DNA of 64,000 nucleotides from Coccinella septempunctata. Lineage: Eukaryota > Arthropoda > Insecta > Coleoptera > Coccinellidae. A program made the position numbers and the translations under genes. Below are positions 12,523 to 22,698 of this stretch, in pieces (the stretch's first letter is position 1; each line of letters opens with the position of its first letter). The notes beneath the pieces were generated by a model. It saw only the letters and a program-made list of their open reading frames with translations. It made no database searches and was not told where the DNA came from. Where the stretch lies: positions 24,255,521 through 24,319,520 of the forward strand of contig NC_058193.1 in assembly GCF_907165205.1 (NCBI RefSeq), read 5' to 3'.

Positions 12523-15500
12523 TTATTGAGACATTTTCAAAAATTTCAGCCCAATTCGTTTTCGTTCCAAATCAAGATCGATTACTTCAACCTCTACCCT
12601 ATCCCCGATTTTGAGTTGAAACCCTTTGAGTTTACTAACATGAATTAAAGCATTCCATTTCACTCCAACATCGACGAAACATCCAAAATGAGTTACATTG
12701 CTAACTCTTCCACTCAAGACCGTACCAGTTTTCAGATCTTCAATACTTGTTAGACACTTTTTAAACAACGGAGTGATGTTCAATTCTTTTCTCAGATCAT
12801 GATTCAAGGGCTTACCCAAGGCTTCTAATATCAACTTCAAAGAATGTTCGTCTGTTTTCAGCTTCACTGATAATTCAGTTTCATTCAGTTCACTCTTATT
12901 TACTGTCTCTATGAAACTTCCACTTCCAATATCTTCCTCCTTCAATTTGAGATTCTTCAATAATTTCTTAGCAACAGCATATGACTCTGGATGTATTATT
13001 GTACGGTCTAGTTTGGTTGTATTCGGGGTTGCATAAAAATTGTACTCTTCCTCGATGTTGATAGGGCCAACTCTCAAGAAACCAGCACATTGCTGAAATA
13101 CTTTTTCACCTATACCTTTCACTTTTAAAAGTTCTTTACGATAGGTGAATTTGCCATTTTCTTCACGATACTGTATGATTCGTTCTGCTCTTTTTTCTGT
13201 TAAACCGGCTATTTCCCTTGAAAAAAATTAAATTATGATACCATTGAAATCAATTTAAGAGAAGAAAATTTCAAATTATGTCTTTTAGATATGAATGTTG
13301 GATAACAAGACAAAGTGAAGTGATGGTCTCAGTTTTGATACGATTTTCAAAGAAAATCAATCTCAAAAAAATTTAATGAATGAGAAGACTCGACTCCGAC
13401 ATGATCTACTCTATTTTCATCAACTCACTTTAGTAAACACTTCGATGCAGTATTTAGATCTACACCCACAAAACTAACACATTCTGAAACCACTTCATGC
13501 AATGCCTCATTGAGGTGTTTCTTTCTCAGATCATGTTGGTACATTCCAACTCCTAAATGTTGTGGTTCCACCTTGACCAATTCAGCTAAAGGCTCTTGAA
13601 CTCTTCTTGCCAAAGAAACTACAATATAATTGGAAATTTTCAATGATTTTGCTGTAAATTTAGAGTAAATTTATTCATACTTGCGCTGATAATATTGGGA
13701 TCCAGATCAGGAAACTCTTTTTGGGCTTCAGGGCTACAGGAATAAATAGAAGCTCCATCTTCACTAACAATGGTATAAGTAACCTTCAGGGGAGAAAATA
13801 TATTGGATGTTATTAGCTCTGACAACCAAGATTCAGTTTCTCTACAGGCAGTTCCGTTGCCTAATGCAATGACTTCACATCTGTAACCAAAAAGTGGTTA
13901 CTGTGGGACACCCTATATATTAAGATTCAAAATGGCAATAAATCCTCTCTAATTATCCTGCCAAGTTTCAATAAAAATAAATGAATTAACCAACATCCGA
14001 AACTCACCTATGTTTAGTGAGAATATCCTTCAAAATACATACAGCTTTATTTGAAACATTCTTAGAGAAAGGATGAATGGTAGCTTTAGCTTGTAAACTC
14101 CCAGTTTCAGATATAAGAGCTAATTTACAGCCATTTGAAAATCCAGGATCCATACCTAATATATACTTTCCTTTAATTGGATTTGCAAGCAATAATTGTT
14201 TGAGATTTTGGCTAAATGTTTCCATTGCAGCTTTTTCCGCCATCTGTTTGAGAGTAGATCTAGTTTCTCGCACGAGAAGAGGTCTTACTGAAAATACTCA
14301 CTCATCAATAGTTGAATCATGAAAAAGTTATAAGGTTTGTTCGTAGAGTGGTTTGAAACGGTTGTGAACTGTACAGAGCAAGCGCAATTCCATTTTAGGA
14401 TAGCGAAAATCCATTTGCGCTTGCTCTGTACAGTTCACAAATGTTTCAAACCACTCTACGAACAAGCCTATAAGATAATATGGCAGAGTAAAGAACGACA
14501 GCGCATTATTAAATGAGTATAAATATTATGATTGATGACTTACCTAATCTAGTATAAGAATCCTCAACTGCTTCTTTTAATATCTGACATCGGTCCTTAC
14601 TTCCTGATTCCATTTTAAATTTATCTATGCAAAATTTATTGAATTTGTTAAAAATGATATCAGGTATATTTAATTTAACTGATAAAACTTTCTGGTTTTC
14701 TGCCCTATTTACAGCTAAAATCTAAATAGAATTACATTGAATCTTCAATGAGAATAAAAATTACCTGATGAGGCTTTATATCTATTGATCTGATCTTGAA
14801 ATCAAAGTATAATTTGTATTTTGACACATCTATATTTTTATTTTTTTGAGTTGATTGGTTTTTCTTATCTTTCTCATCAATCTTTTTAGTTTCAATCATA
14901 AAATAATGTTTTGTCCTCCTATAATTATCAAAAATTATATTTTAAACAATTGATATAAAGGTAATCTTACAGATCTCTCACATATCCCAAAACTTCTGTA
15001 TCATTAGCAATTATGGATGCTATAATATGAATAATACCCTTTTGTACTTCTTTAATTGATTTCAATCCTTCCTTTTCTGGTTTTATGTAATAATGAAGAT
15101 CTTCTTGACATACATTATTCAAAATATTGTGGGCAGGTGCTTCTAAACCAACAGATTTTGCCCTTTCTGCTAAACTTCTTTTACTTTCTGGTTTAAATGG
15201 GGCAAACTAAAAATAAAAAATCAGTATCTATATCAAATACTAGTATTTCCATAAGTCCTCACCACATGTTCAAGTTCTTCTACTGTTCTTACAGAAGCTA
15301 AAGAATTTCTCATATTCTTATTTAACTGCCCTGCCTTTTCTAAAGTCTTGGCAACACTTTTTAATTTTGACTTCAGTAAATTTATTTCTTCATACTGTTC
15401 CTTAATAACTCTCAGTTCTTCAGGAGTCATATTGTTTATCATATTCTTACGGTATCTTGCAATGAATGGAATAGTATTGCCATCTTCTAAAAGTTTTATC

Positions 15501-15711
15501 ATCGATTTTGCGACATTGGGTTCAATACATGTTTCTTCAGACAAAAGCTCAAAATCCTGCCATTTCGGATGAATATCTTTTGCAGCTTCGACATCATGTT
15601 CAGTTTTTGAACTTTTAGAACTTTTTTGAGAATCAGATTCACACTTCCTTTTCTATAAATTCAACATTTTGAAATGATTAGGAGAAGCAGGAAATTTCAA
15701 CTTACAGGCAT
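12523..15711 (-). CDS. SRBD1: S1 RNA-binding domain protein 1 (Tex-like)
   Basis: Nine exons: 15711-15706, 15652-15263, 15206-14971, 14918-14765, 14721-14544, 14287-14008, 13880-13681, 13618-13429, 13216-12523. They join in phase to 775 residues. The order is that of bacterial Tex and animal SRBD1: Tex N-terminal helices (NTIPFIARYRKNMINNMTPE), a YqgF/RNase H-like core (YILGMDPGFSNGCKLALI), a segment SLARRVQEPLAELVKVEP followed by GVGMYQHD, helix-hairpin-helix (KVKGIGEKVFQQCAGFLR), and a C-terminal S1 domain (VLSGRVSNVTHFGCFVDVG). The S1 and HhH units suggest nucleic-acid binding; the animal cellular role is poorly defined. The first coding exon is only ATG CCT. The longer-looking start near 15544 is a TTG inside exon 2 and is not the true start. 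The gene diverges from E2F. Confidence 0.88.
14333..14469. mobile_element. Near-perfect hairpin MITE in SRBD1 intron 5
   Basis: Arms of about 54 bp (14333-14387 and 14415-14469) are almost perfectly complementary: ttcgtagagtggtttgaaac faces gtttcaaaccactctacgaa, and gaactgtacagagcaagcgc faces gcgcttgctctgtacagttc. The loop is about 27 bases. Flanking ata/ataag copies suggest a short target duplication. There is no coding capacity. The high arm identity suggests recent insertion or structural selection. Confidence 0.8.
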
Positions 15712-16115
15712 TGTCAATTATTTATTACAAAATAGACACAAATTTTCGCTAATTTGCTTTTCTCAAAATTATACCATCTGAAAACACTAATTTTAAAATC
15801 TTACCGGAAAAATTCGATGGTTCTTGGGTTATAATCACAGAAATTTTTATGATATTTCTATGGAAAAAACAAAGATTTTTTATTCTGTGATCAGTTTGTC
15901 ACAGCACACCATAGAACAATAACAAAACACAGACAGACACACGGATAAACCACAGTGATTGTGTTGTCTTGATGTTGTCTGTGATTCAGAGTCAGAGGTA
16001 TTCTGTGGATTGAAGTGTCAGATATTCATGAAGGGGGAGAGGAATAATTTTAAAATTGAAAAAAATTCGTATCAACATTTCAACTACTTCATATTCCTTT
16101 CTGCCTAAATGTAAA
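15712..16115. promoter_or_regulatory. Probable bidirectional promoter of SRBD1 and E2F
   Basis: The start codons of SRBD1 (15711, minus) and E2F (16116, plus) are 404 bases apart and point away from each other, so both promoters and 5' UTRs must share this stretch. No TATA box at a convincing spacing and no canonical E2F site (TTTSGCGC) is visible. Partly repeated cagacagacacac/tgttgtctgtg sequence lies at 15930-15985. Confidence 0.5.
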
Positions 16116-19100
16116 ATGTCGGAAAGTTCGCAAAGTAGATTTGAGAAATCTTTAGGTTTATTAACGACCAAATTTGTTAACCTTTTACAAAAATCAGCAG
16201 GTGGAGTTTTAGATCTCAAAGTGGTTGGCTATAAAAGTATTAAAGTTCTTCTTTTAACTCATATTCACTAATTTTAGGCAGCCGATATGCTTGAAGTCAG
16301 GCAAAAAAGGAGAATTTATGATATAACAAATGTATTAGAGGGCATTGGTTTGATAGAGAAGAAGAATAAAAATAGTATACAATGGAAGTCAGTAATCCTA
16401 TTATATATCCGTTTTAATGAATTTATTCAAAATATTGTTCTTTTTGCAGACCTTATACTTATAAAAACTCATTACCTGGTTGTAATACACAGGAATTTGC
16501 AATTAAAGCAACTAATTTAAAAAAGGAGCTTTCAAAACTGGATGAATATGAACTGGAATTAGATAAACATAGGACATGGGTTGAACAAAGTATCAAAAAT
16601 ATTACAGAAGATATAGAAACCAAAAAAATGTTATATATTACGCATAATGATTTAAAGAAATGCTTTTGTGAAGACCAATCTGTTGTTGTTGTTAACTGTC
16701 CTGTGGGAGCAACAAGTGTTAAGTTTCAAGTGAAGTAGATAATTACTAATAATGAATTATGGTTTTCATATTATTTTTTTAGAATACTGATGATCAATAT
16801 TGCCTTAAAATGAAATCATTTTCAAACCCTATGATAGCAAATTTATTGACTTATGAGGGTGAACCTGAAATTCAAATCAAGAAAAAGGTAAAGAAAATAA
16901 TATTTAATTATTACAAGTTAGCATTCTTCATATTTATATCTTTAGGATAATTTTGTGAGAAGAGAAGCTGATGAAAATGAATCACATGCAAAAAGAAAGA
17001 AATTCGAGGTAGATGAGGATCCGGATTTGGCTGCTGCTGAAATAATATTTAGAAACAATAGAGACAGAAGAAGAAATAACGGTATCAGGATATCTGATGG
17101 TAAGTGTTCAAATGTAGGGCCTAGTAAAATATTTCTATATTCAATATTTCTGAAGACTATTGAATAAGTGCTCTAAATGTTTCAAGAATATACATTTACA
17201 TTTAAGGACAACTATACCTGAAATCAAATTTTTTTATTGAATATTAAGAGTTGTTAGATTAATCTCAAATTGTTAAGTATATGTGAGACTCAAATATCTA
17301 TGAATATAAATGATGAAGGTATTCAGATCTAAAAGAAGTATGAAATTCAATTTTTTTCACATCGAATTAAAGTCAAGAAATAAATTAATTTAATTGAATG
17401 GAATGAGAACAAAATACCTGCTAATCAGTAGACAGAACCTGCACATATTGAAGCATTAATATATTCTAAAAAATTTTAACAATCTGTAGGTCCGCAAGTA
17501 TTTAAATTTCTGAAATGATACTTATTACACCTTTTATGGGCAATTATCTCAAACAGATCTTTCAGTAGCCAGTTGTTCAGCCTTTTTCATAACATCTTCA
17601 ATATTACCAACCATGTAAAAAGCCATTTCAGGAATGTGATCCATTTCGCCCCTCAGAATTTTCTGAAATCCTTTCACAGTGTCTTCAAGAGGTACTAATT
17701 TTCCTGGATGCCCGGTGAACACTTCTGCTACTTGGAAAGGTTGAGATAGGAAACGTTGAATTTTTCTAGCTCTCGCTACTGTCAATTTATCATCCTCAGA
17801 TAACTCATCCATGCCCAGAATGGCAATGATATCCTGGAGAGATTTGTAGTTCTGCAATGTTTTTTGTATATTTCTGGCTACCTGGTAGTGTTCTTCTCCT
17901 ACTACTATAGGGTCCATAATTCGAGAAGTTGAATCTAATGGATCCACTGCAGGGTAAATGCCAAGCTCTGCTGCAATATTAATTTCAAAATTCAGTATGA
18001 CTCTTTCTCACATACTGCTCGTTATTGAACACATTTGGCTTGAATTGAAGATAGAATTATAGATGCCCTAGTTTATATTTATTTCAAATTAAATTCGAAG
18101 ACTTCGTGGAACTTTGAGAGCTTGTGATTTTTCTATTAGGGCTTTGTGTCATTTGGATAAACTAGAGAAAATTGAATTGTACATCAGATTTTGAGAAATA
18201 ATGTAAGCCAGTTAAATTTTCTTGGCAAGAAATAGCTCCCACCTCTGGTTTTTGCTAGACAATGAAATATATTTCGGTAATTCCAAAATGTATTTCTCAG
18301 CCAATAAAATGAATTTTTTCTATAGAATGTAAATTAATCTCAAAAAAACACTTTTTCTCTTTATTGATTGAGAAGACCCAACTCCATTGCCCCTTCTCAG
18401 TTCAAATGAGCACAAGTCGCCACTACAACACTAGGATGGAGTACTGACCCTCCGGAGCACATTACATTTGTTTAGAGTAAAAACCCAATAAAATATAACC
18501 ACAAACTGATATTTCTCTGATGATGCCTACCTCAATTGTGGGCAAAACGTCAGATGAAATACCTGAAAGATCAACGAAAACTTACACGGATATAACACAT
18601 GAGTAAAAATGAATTTCCGTGAAGAAGTACTAAATAAGAAATAAATCAGACTGGCAGTAATCTGCACTTTCAGTATACCATGGAGACGACATCGAAGATG
18701 AGTAGCGATAAACCGATTTCGCTCTTGTTTTAACTCGTCAGTATCGCATAACTCAACCAAACGATGCCGACTGAATGAAGCAGAGTACTGCTATTGCTAC
18801 TCACTTTCGATGTCAGCACGTTCTTCATGGTATACTGAAAGTGTGAATTTCTGTCAGTCCGATTTATAATCTGTTATCTTTCACAGCCTTTCGGTGTTGA
18901 ACAATCTTCATTAGTACTATTTCGAAAAATTATTTGTTAAGTGTTTCTCAATTACCTATAGCTCTAGACAAAACAGTTGTTGCATCCAAATGAGCAAATG
19001 TTGTTGCTGGTGCAGGATCTGTCAAATCATCTGCAGGTACATATACTGCTTGTACAGATGTAATAGATCCTTTCTTTGTTGAAGTTATTCTCTCTTGCAT

Positions 19101-21006
19101 AGATCCCATATCTGTAGCAAGTGTGGGTTGATAACCAACAGCAGATGGTATTCTCCCCAGCAGGGCTGATACTTCAGAACCCGCTTGAGTGAATCTAAAA
19201 ATATTGTCGATAAAGAGAAGTACATCTTGACCTTCTTTATCCCTGAAATATTCAGCAATGGTTAATCCAGTCAAAGCTACTCTTGCTCTTGCTCCTGGCG
19301 GTTCATTCATTTGTCCATAAACTAAGGCTACTTTTGAAGTGCCCTCCTTCAAGTTTATAACTCCCGATTCGATCATTTCCATGTATAAATCGTTTCCTTC
19401 GCGGGTCCTTTCACCTACACCGGCAAACACCGAATATCCACCGTGTGCTTTCGCTATATTGTTTATGAGTTCCATTATTAGGACAGTCTTCCCTACGCCA
19501 GCCCCACCAAATAGTCCTATTTTACCACCTTTAGCATAAGGTGCCAGCAAGTCGACCACTTTAATCCCCGTGACTAATATCTCTTGCTTGACGCTCATGT
19601 CCACAAACTCCGGCGCTTCTGCATGGATAGACGCCAGATTTTGGGATCCAATGGGTCCTCTCTCGTCTATCGGTTCCCCAATAACGTTTATTATTCTGCC
19701 TAGAGTTTCTCTACCAACAGGTATGCGTATGGGATATCCGGTATCGTCCACTCGTTGTCCTCTAACGAGTCCTTCGGTACCGTCCATTGCTATGGTCCGG
19801 ACCGAGTTCTCGCCTAAATGTTGTGCCACTTCCAGGACGAGACGGGGTTTTCGATCATGAACTTCAAGGGCGTTCAAAATGGGCGGTAGGATCTCGCTGA
19901 ATTGAACATCTACCACGGCTCCAATTACCGCCACTATCTTTCCCGAACCAGCGCTCAACTTTTCCGTTTTTTCCGGCTTTGTTGCAGATTTTGAAGATTC
20001 TAATCTTGAAAATCTGTTAAACGGTGGAACTCTTGTCCTTAAGGATCTGGCTGTTCTTTTTAAAGTCAGCATGTTTACTTATCTCTTTATATTATATCAG
20101 TATACGTGAATCACTGACAGTTATTATTGTCATTAGATTAAACATAATAATACCCCGGCAACTACATTTTTGTTTAAGCCATATTATACAAGGTGAATCC
20201 AAAATGTCAAGCAATATTTCTGGGGTTGAAAGAATCGGTGTTCCTCGAATGAACTTCAAAAGGACGATGCTCCTATACTTGGTACTTCTACTACTCCTAG
20301 TGGAGCCTTTCACTCGATAAAAATTCAAAATTCAGTGCATAATTTCAGGGGTATATTCCATGAATAATTTTAAGACAAAAAGTTCGTATAAATGTAAATG
20401 CGGAAACGCTTAGTTACGGAGCTACAGGGTGTTAAAAGTTAAAATTATTTTTTCTATACAGCTGCTGCAGTTTTCGACATATTTGGCTCAAAATTGAAAC
20501 ATTCATTAAACTAAAGGTTTTGAGTAATCGGGTGTGCCAAATAATAATGATAATAATTTTTCCGCGGTCTTTTTCCATTCATCTCCCCAGGATATTAAAA
20601 AAAATTACAACATTTTTTTTCAATATCTTACTCTTTGAAAGCTACGCTTTCTGAATCTTACTAATCGAAGTAGTATGTGTAGATAACATATCTTGGTACA
20701 CTAAAAACATATGCAGTATTTGAGTTCATTAGGGTACTACTTCTGAAAACTGAGGTTGTAACGATCTCAATGAATGATTCCAAGCATATAAGTTTTTTGA
20801 TAAACACTAAATACATATTTCTTGGCGAATTACAATAAAAACAACAGCAGTATAAATTTTTTTGATTTTTAGGGGTTGACCCCTTTTTGAGATTGAGCCC
20901 CGTACCTCTGAATGAAGATTACAACTTTAGTCTAGATGAAACTGAAGGTGTTACAGATCTGTTTGATATTAAAGACCAAAATAATGTAATCAAAAATGAC
21001 CTATGA
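16116..21006 (+). CDS. E2F: E2F transcription factor (E2F4/5-type)
   Basis: Six exons: 16116-16223, 16278-16387, 16450-16729, 16783-16887, 16946-17099, 20873-21006. They join in phase to 296 residues. Residues about 10-75 are the E2F winged-helix DNA-binding domain (LGLLTTKFVNLLQ; RRIYDITNVLEGIGLIEKK), closest to E2F4/5 (insect E2F2 group) by eye. A heptad-like dimerisation helix for DP follows (about 80-115), then the marked box (KMLYITHNDLKKCF, NCPVGATSVKF). The last exon encodes the pocket-protein-binding peptide EDYNFSLDETEGVTDLFDI, so pRB-family control is expected. No N-terminal cyclin A-binding extension is present, as in E2F4/5. The 3.77-kb last intron contains a complete ATP synthase beta gene on the opposite strand. 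Reading through the exon 5 donor would stop at 17167 and lose the pocket-binding peptide. Confidence 0.88.
17549..20072 (-). CDS. ATPsynbeta: Mitochondrial ATP synthase subunit beta
   Basis: Two exons, 20072-18956 and 17970-17549, join in phase 1 at ...LSRAI|AELGIYP to give 512 residues, the usual length. It is the catalytic subunit of the F1 sector at the inner mitochondrial membrane. The first ~27 residues are Arg-rich and lack acidic residues until position 25 (MLTLKRTARSLRTRVPPF), as in a presequence. Visible motifs: P-loop GGAGVGKT at 189-196, GERTREGND at 220-228 with the catalytic Glu, LLFIDNIFRF, and DELSEDD in place of the usual DELSEED. Several otherwise very constant positions differ (TGYPIRIPVGRETLG, IGSQNLASIHAEAPEF, and the C-terminal ATERSV). 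This could be a diverged paralogue, as known for testis-specific beta copies in flies. The whole gene sits inside the last intron of E2F on the opposite strand. Confidence 0.92.
18642..18866. mobile_element. Foldback element in the ATP synthase beta intron
   Basis: Arms at about 18642-18710 and 18792-18866 are inverted copies. The best block, cactttcagtataccatg at 18665-18682, faces catggtatactgaaagtg at 18826-18843. Further matches (acatcgaagatgagtagcga facing tgctactcactttcgatgt) extend it to about 70 bp per arm with around 85-90% identity by eye. The loop is about 80 bases. No coding capacity. A second-order nesting: this element lies in an intron of a gene that itself lies in an intron. 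Confidence 0.7.
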
Positions 21007-22698
21007 CATGTGATTTAGTATGTATTTTACTGTATATTATTGAGATCAAAATTTATATTGGTATATAAAAAAATCATTTTCATTATGTATTGCTTCCAGT
21101 AATTCGTTAATTTGTTATTGTTTTTTTTTTCTTTGAAAAATGGATATATGAAGAAATTAATTTTGTATTTTTTTAAAATGTACATTTTTATGGAATGATA
21201 CATAATTAAAGATTGTATTGTGTATCAAAATGAGTTTTTTAATTGTGTACTCCAAGTCCTACTCCCAGTATTTTGAAAGAATTTAATAAGAATTATGACT
21301 GTGAGTTTCCTAAATAACATATATTGCCTTATATATAGTGCATTTCCTTCGAGATCTAACATTATGTATTTCATTCCACTGAGGAGCATAAACAAGTCTC
21401 AAAATCTAATATTTTATATTTTTCGTCTGGCCAGAAACAGTTTTGAGGATTAGGACATAAAACAACCCTTCGATTGTTTAATACAGTAATTACAAAGAGT
21501 AACAACTCTTTGGTAATTGCAAGGTGTCCTATAGTCCATTAAAAAATTGACATCTGACTATAGACCAAAGGATAACTCTTTCCAGTGACATCAAACATGT
21601 TGTATGTTTGATACAGTTATATCCTTGTATAAGGACAATGGTAGTGTCATGCCATACAGTGTTGAACAGAAAAGTCCTCTTTGGTTTGCTACAGTCACTG
21701 TAAAAAGTCTAGACTTACACATTTGTTATTAAGTCATTGTTGAAAGTCTAGACTTGCACATTTGTTATAAAGTCACTGTAATGAAAATCTTCGGTTTTCT
21801 AACGAGGAGTTAGAGTCACTGTATTTGGTTCTACAATTACTCTAATAAGAGTCCAAGGGTTTGGTAAGAGACGTAAGAGTAACAACAGTTATTACTCTTT
21901 GCTGACAACAGAGACTTTTTAATTATAGTGACTTTATGACAAATGTGTAGTCTAGACTTTTTACCAAAGATATTACACTATCTTTGCTTTTTACAGTCAC
22001 TGTATTTGGTTCTCTGTCTCTATCGACATCTGTTGACCTAAAGGAAAAACTCCTTGAAACTTCGGTGTTGAAGAAAGTCTCTGTAAACAGTCTAGACTTC
22101 ACATTTGTTATAAATTCCATGGAGCATTAAAAAGTCTCTGTTGTCTGCAAAGTAACGGCTGTTACTTCTTGTTAGAGTCACTGTATTGGTTCTCTGTCTC
22201 TAGCGACATCTGTTGACCAATTTCTGAAGAAAAACTCCTTGCAACTTCGGCGTTGAAAAAAGTCTCTGGCAGTACATTTCAGGCATTGATGTGAGGCGAA
22301 AATTCCCATTTCACTCCATATTGATTTCGATCGTTGATTGAAGTATTCAATCAATATGTTCAATATGTTTCATATCATATCATATTTGTAACATTAGACA
22401 TGTTCCGTTGTCTATATTATATTAATAATCGTTTTGTTATTATATATTATATTATGATTATTTTTGCAAATATATTATGAAGAAAACACTAGACCATAAA
22501 AAATGGTGAGAATTTCAAAGTTGACGTTTCTTCCAACTTTTGACAGTCTCGATAACCAATGACATCTGACTGATTTGTCGTTGAAATTTTTTATTGCTAA
22601 TGGTAGTGTGTCATGTTGTATTATTTCGGAAGTAACTGATTATTGCTCGAAGGAATAAATAGTTACGACTCAAAAGACATCAATACTTATCAACAACA
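21007..22698. other. Intergenic region between E2F and GGNBP2
   Basis: It begins with the E2F 3' UTR (AT-rich, a likely poly(A) region near 21190-21240). It then contains the repeat mosaic at 21440-22290 described separately, and ends with the probable GGNBP2 promoter/5' UTR (22450-22698). No gene is supported. The short open frames at 21923-22120 and 22178-22363 are two copies of the same repeat and are not protein-coding. Confidence 0.6.
21440..22290. repeat. Mosaic of direct and inverted repeat units
   Basis: A unit containing cagtcactgtatttggttct, ctgtctctatcgacatctg and ttgacc, ending in aaagtctctg, runs from about 21991 to 22085 and recurs with few changes at about 22171-22270. A second unit, gtctagacttgcacatttgt plus tataaagtcactgta, occurs near 21707, 21749 and 22089, and inverted near 21930-21965. 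A third motif family (agagtaacaactctttg, gtaacaacagttattactct) is itself palindromic. The pattern suggests one element class inserted or rearranged several times in the same place. No reading frame is associated. Confidence 0.65.

Noticed and set aside
15233..15544. SRBD1 start at 15544
   Set aside because: That codon is TTG within exon 2; the reading frame continues upstream to the spliced ATG at 15711.
19339..19860. Plus-strand frames of 66 and 96 codons
   Set aside because: They are antisense shadows of the conserved ATP synthase beta exon.
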